Shown piece after piece: positions 61,251-64,000 of a stretch of 64,000 nucleotides of DNA. Where the stretch lies: NCBI GenBank assembly GCA_013398955.1, contig VWPU01012703.1, positions 124,001 through 188,000 on the forward strand. Direction: 5' to 3'. How positions within the stretch are numbered: the first letter of the stretch is position 1; each line of letters starts with the position of its first letter. The DNA is from Callaeas wilsoni. Lineage: Eukaryota; Chordata; Aves; Passeriformes; Callaeidae. Made by a program: the position numbers and the translations under genes. The notes below the pieces were generated by a model. That model had not been told where the DNA came from. It worked only from the letters and a program-made list of their open reading frames with translations, and did not search any database.

Positions 61251-61902
61251 AAGCACTCGTGAGCAGTGTGGAAAACTCTGAGTCTTATTTCACGAATAGC
61301 TGAGCTTTTAGTGAAGAGAAGAGGCTAAAGCTCTGCAGATGACTGACTTAATGAGGAAAGCACAGTTGATTCATCTCTGGGAGCAGATAACTCACACAGA
61401 CGAGGCCATCACTCAGCTCAGCCAGCTGCTAAACAAAATACATCATTCAAATCTTTGGGAAAACCGTCAGTTTTCAGGGATGAAATGACAACTTTGTGAA
61501 AACTGACCTTAGTCCAAAATATTGAAATTGAATCAGATAGAAGCAAGATGCCAACAGTTATAGCCATACACTTTAATGACAAACATTCCTCCTGGTATTT
61601 CATCAACAGATGCAGATTGTAGCCAATATGGGGTTTTTTAAGATTCTTGGTTTTCCAGGACTAGATTTTGTTGTTGGTCATTTGAACAAAGACCTAAGTG
61701 TCTGGATAGGTGTATGGAGCAGTAACTGCTGTTCTGCAGAGAGTCCCACTGCAGGTGTGGGCAGCAGCTATCCAGGGCACTGTTTCCAGTCAGGAAGGGC
61801 TGGATCCAAGAGGCAGTGAACTGGTGAAATTGTGTTTCATAGACCCGGGGAAATGCAAAGGTGTTTGGGCTAATGTCAGAGCCTGATCAGGACAGGCTCT
61901 GA
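61251..61902. other. Non-coding stretch
   Basis: Unique DNA between the solo LTR and the 88-bp duplication. No feature recognised. Confidence 0.45.
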
Positions 61903-62079
61903 AACACTTTAAATTTCCAGTAATAAGAAAGGGAGTGGGGGAAAAGGAACTTTTAAAAATGGACGGGGATATATTTCTAGTCTTGCAAGTAACACTTTAA
62001 ATTTCCAGTAAAAAGAAATGGGGTGGGGGGGAAAGGAACTTTTAAAAATGAATGGGAATATATTTCTAGTCTTGAAAGT
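61903..62079 (+). repeat. 88-bp tandem duplication, two copies
   Basis: aacactttaaatttccag starts at 61903 and again at 61991. Each copy continues through a G-run, gaaaggaactttt, aaaaatg, gggatat or gggaatat, and atttctagtcttg. Copies differ at roughly ten sites, so the duplication is moderately old. Confidence 0.93.
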
Positions 62080-62559
62080 GACATTTTTTAGCTTTACATG
62101 CTATCCTGGTGGGTTGGTGGCAGTGGGGAGGTGGGAGAGCAACTTGTGTTCTCCTTCTGCCCTGGAAATTTCTCAGGTGTTCCTTTAGGGCAAGAGAGGA
62201 ACTCTGAGATGGTAGGGAATAATGTGTGGTTCTCCCTACTGCAGGAGGACTTATAAAGTAAGAAAACAGAATTCCCAAATTAAATGTTTTAATTAACAGA
62301 ACACAGATTTGCAGAGAATTTAGCAATCTCTCTGATCTCTTCAGGCTTCTGTATGTGAATAAAACATTTTTAAAAAGCCAAAAAAACCCTTCAACACCTG
62401 CATCTGAGGCATTATCTCCCCTAGGCAGAGACTGGGAATGGCTTTTTCTAATTTCTTAGTTCTTGTGAGATAGTGAACAAAAGTGCATCAGCATAAATAA
62501 ATGTTAAAGAATCTGAGGCAGGAAGACTTGTGAATGCAAAACACCATACTGGGCCATAA
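62080..62559. other. Non-coding stretch
   Basis: Unique DNA. No feature recognised. Confidence 0.45.
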
Positions 62560-62960
62560 ATTAATTTGGGGCGCTATTTCAAGAGGAATATTCAGATAGA
62601 GGAATTTATTATAGTTCAATAATTTCTGAATTTTTACTAATTAATATATTACAACCAAATTACTTCAGTGACGTTTTGGGGACCAAATTAAATAAAATGT
62701 CTATGGTATGTTAATTTAAGCTCATAAAAGTCTAATTTGAATATGTAATTTGGATCAATTAGAAGTCTCTTCTGAACTTTTGTGATAATAGAAATATAAA
62801 AAAGACTGGGAAGCTGTTAGGATTAAGAGTGATACATCTGGGAAAAGCAAATTACAGTGTCATTTTTAAAATGTAAATGAGGTTTAAAATTTAAAGATAA
62901 TATGCATATATATATAAACATGTGCAATATCTGAAAAAACTCACAGTTCTTTTAAAAATA
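62560..62960. promoter_or_regulatory. Very AT-rich conserved-element-like block
   Basis: AT-rich DNA with multiple TAATTT, CTAATTAATA and TCAATTAG homeodomain-type words and a TATATATA run near 62905. Not a simple repeat except that run. CNE-like in style only. Confidence 0.15.
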
Positions 62961-63639
62961 AATCTCTGTAGATAGTGATTTTTTTCATCATTAATCCTCA
63001 GTTTTCCCTACAAAATATCCAGACTACAGTTACATTTTTATTCCAAAGAAAATGTAAGCTTGGGAACTCTCCCAGAAAACCAAGTGACATTCATTTCCTT
63101 CAAAAAACTTCAGAATAAAAACTGCAGTCTAGTTTTGGTCCTTTTGAATTGCCACAGTGAATTGAAACTGGGTTTCAGTCAGGGTAAATGAGATTAAAAC
63201 CTGCTCTTGAAGTTTCAAGAATATATGCAAGATATGCAACGGAGTTCCTTAGAAATACGCTTGAGCAAAAAATGTGGCTGAAGCTGGGTTTATGGGTTTT
63301 TTGCTCCCTGTGCAGTGGGAGGATTCAAGGCACAGGCAGGATTTAGGCCGTGGGTGTCCCTCTGTGTCCCTCTGACCTTCCCAGCCGTGTTCTGGGGGAG
63401 CCAATGTTATTGGTCCAGTCAGGGGCAAACCGCCAACGTGGGCAAAAGCACGAGTGACCAAAGCGCGTAAAGTCTCCTGAGGTCTGCAGTTCTGTCTGCT
63501 GCAGACGGGGACATCTCTGTGCCTGGAGCAGGAGCTGTGCCTGCAGCGCGGTCCAGCACAGCCCTGCTGGCTTCTGCTCCCTGCCTGGCTCCTGCAGACA
63601 CCTGCCTTGGCACGTGCCAGGAGCTCCAGCTGCCAGGCT
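62961..63639. other. Non-coding stretch, GC rising toward the CR1-like relic
   Basis: AT-rich to about 63280, then GC-richer. A minus-strand open frame of 166 codons (63249-63749) crosses the LTR boundary, so it cannot be an old gene. A 10-bp direct repeat (tgtccctctg twice) lies at about 63355-63374. The GC-rich part may be decayed CR1 sequence, but only its last 70 bp can be recognised. Confidence 0.4.
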
Positions 63640-63711
63640 GCTTCCTGGGCGTGTTCCTGTTCAGTATCTTCATCGATGGTCTGGATGTGTGCTTTAGTTA
63701 ATGAGGAGGTG
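63640..63711 (+). pseudogene. CR1-like reverse-transcriptase relic
   Basis: The frame starting at 63650 reads VFLFSIFIDGLD, matching the LFNIFI-DLD block that precedes the catalytic ADD box in CR1-clade reverse transcriptases. The nucleotide words 'cctgttcagtatcttcatcg' and 'atggtctggatg' also match CR1 closely. The frame stops (TAA) soon after, and the ADD box is absent because the antisense LTR begins within 20-30 bp. It is a dead fragment; other RT-bearing elements with a similar block are possible. Confidence 0.45.
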
Positions 63712-64000
63712 TGTAGTGGGTTGACCCTGGCTAGGCGCCGAGTGCTCACTCAGTCGCTCTATCGCTCCCCTCTCCTGCTGGGACAGGGAGAATAAGCTGG
63801 AGCATGGCCAGTAGGGTGAGATAAGGTGGTTTTATTACAATATGAAGCAAAAAGCAAAGCAAGGTCTGCGCCCGCGGGCGAAAGAGGGAAAATAAAGGAT
63901 CAATCTCTACTTCTCATGGGCAGCGATGTCCGGACACCGCCCGGGAAGCAGGGCCTCAGCACGCGTAACGGGTGCTCCGGAGGACAGTCAGTGAAAACAC
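63712..64000 (-). mobile_element. Antisense LTR of an avian endogenous retrovirus, cut by window end
   Basis: Starts TGTAGTGGGTTGACCCTGG on the plus strand, which is the complement of an LTR 3' end terminating in CA. On the minus strand an AATAAA polyadenylation signal lies at 63831-63836 (TTTATT on plus), leaving about 120 bp of U5-like sequence to the boundary. Words such as 'gcgatgtccggacaccgccc' and 'acgcgtaacgggtgctccgg' match a passerine LTR in reverse orientation. CpG is abundant, so the copy looks comparatively young. The U3 end lies beyond the window; whether this is solo or part of a provirus cannot be told. Confidence 0.8.

Noticed and set aside
63249..63749. Minus-strand 166-codon frame
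   Set aside because: It crosses the LTR insertion boundary and the CR1-like relic, so it cannot be an inherited gene.
1..64000. CRISPR array, operon, phage or bacterial defence system
   Set aside because: No direct-repeat and spacer array, no ribosome binding sites, no long coding density; the DNA is vertebrate.

Overview
This window is vertebrate nuclear DNA, almost certainly from a bird. The evidence is a recognisable CR1 LINE 3' end, a second older CR1 3' tail, a CR1-like reverse-transcriptase relic, and two LTRs of a type I recognise from avian (especially passerine) endogenous retroviruses. There are no prokaryotic-style operons, no long coding ORFs, no rRNA and no convincing tRNA. The background is AT-rich, repeat-poor and CpG-depleted, as expected for an intergenic region or a very long intron on a large avian chromosome.

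Layout. 0-11 kb: a CR1 3' end at about 590-843, a purine-rich block with evenly spaced GATA-type motifs (1.26-1.74 kb), a compact motif cluster (4.81-4.89 kb) and AT-rich blocks resembling conserved non-coding elements (5.24-5.56 and 10.3-10.7 kb). 11-31 kb: unique AT-rich DNA with small GC-richer patches, a five-copy 46-bp minisatellite (24.12-24.34 kb) and one splice-flanked 66-nt candidate exon on the + strand (26.74-26.80 kb). 31-48 kb: unique DNA with small GC-rich patches carrying short duplications and hairpins, and an A/C-only low-complexity tract (41.63-41.78 kb). 48-55 kb: three splice-flanked open segments on the - strand (48.94, 50.98 and 54.45 kb); they could be exons of one unrecognised gene, but their phases do not join directly. 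56.4-56.8 kb: the best CpG island in the window. 58-64 kb: the most repeat-rich part, with an old CR1 tail, a sense-strand solo LTR (about 60.75-61.25 kb), an 88-bp tandem duplication, a CR1-like RT relic, and an antisense LTR that enters at 63.71 kb and runs off the window end.

No complete protein-coding gene can be supported. The many 60-180 codon open stretches overlap one another on both strands, lack recognisable domains and mostly follow base composition. The candidate exons rest only on splice-site context, frame and absence of stops; none was identified with a known protein. Nothing here shows a new defence, mobile or metabolic system. The most checkable observations are the minisatellite, the LTR-into-CR1 junction, the isolated CpG island and the - strand exon candidate at 48.94 kb.
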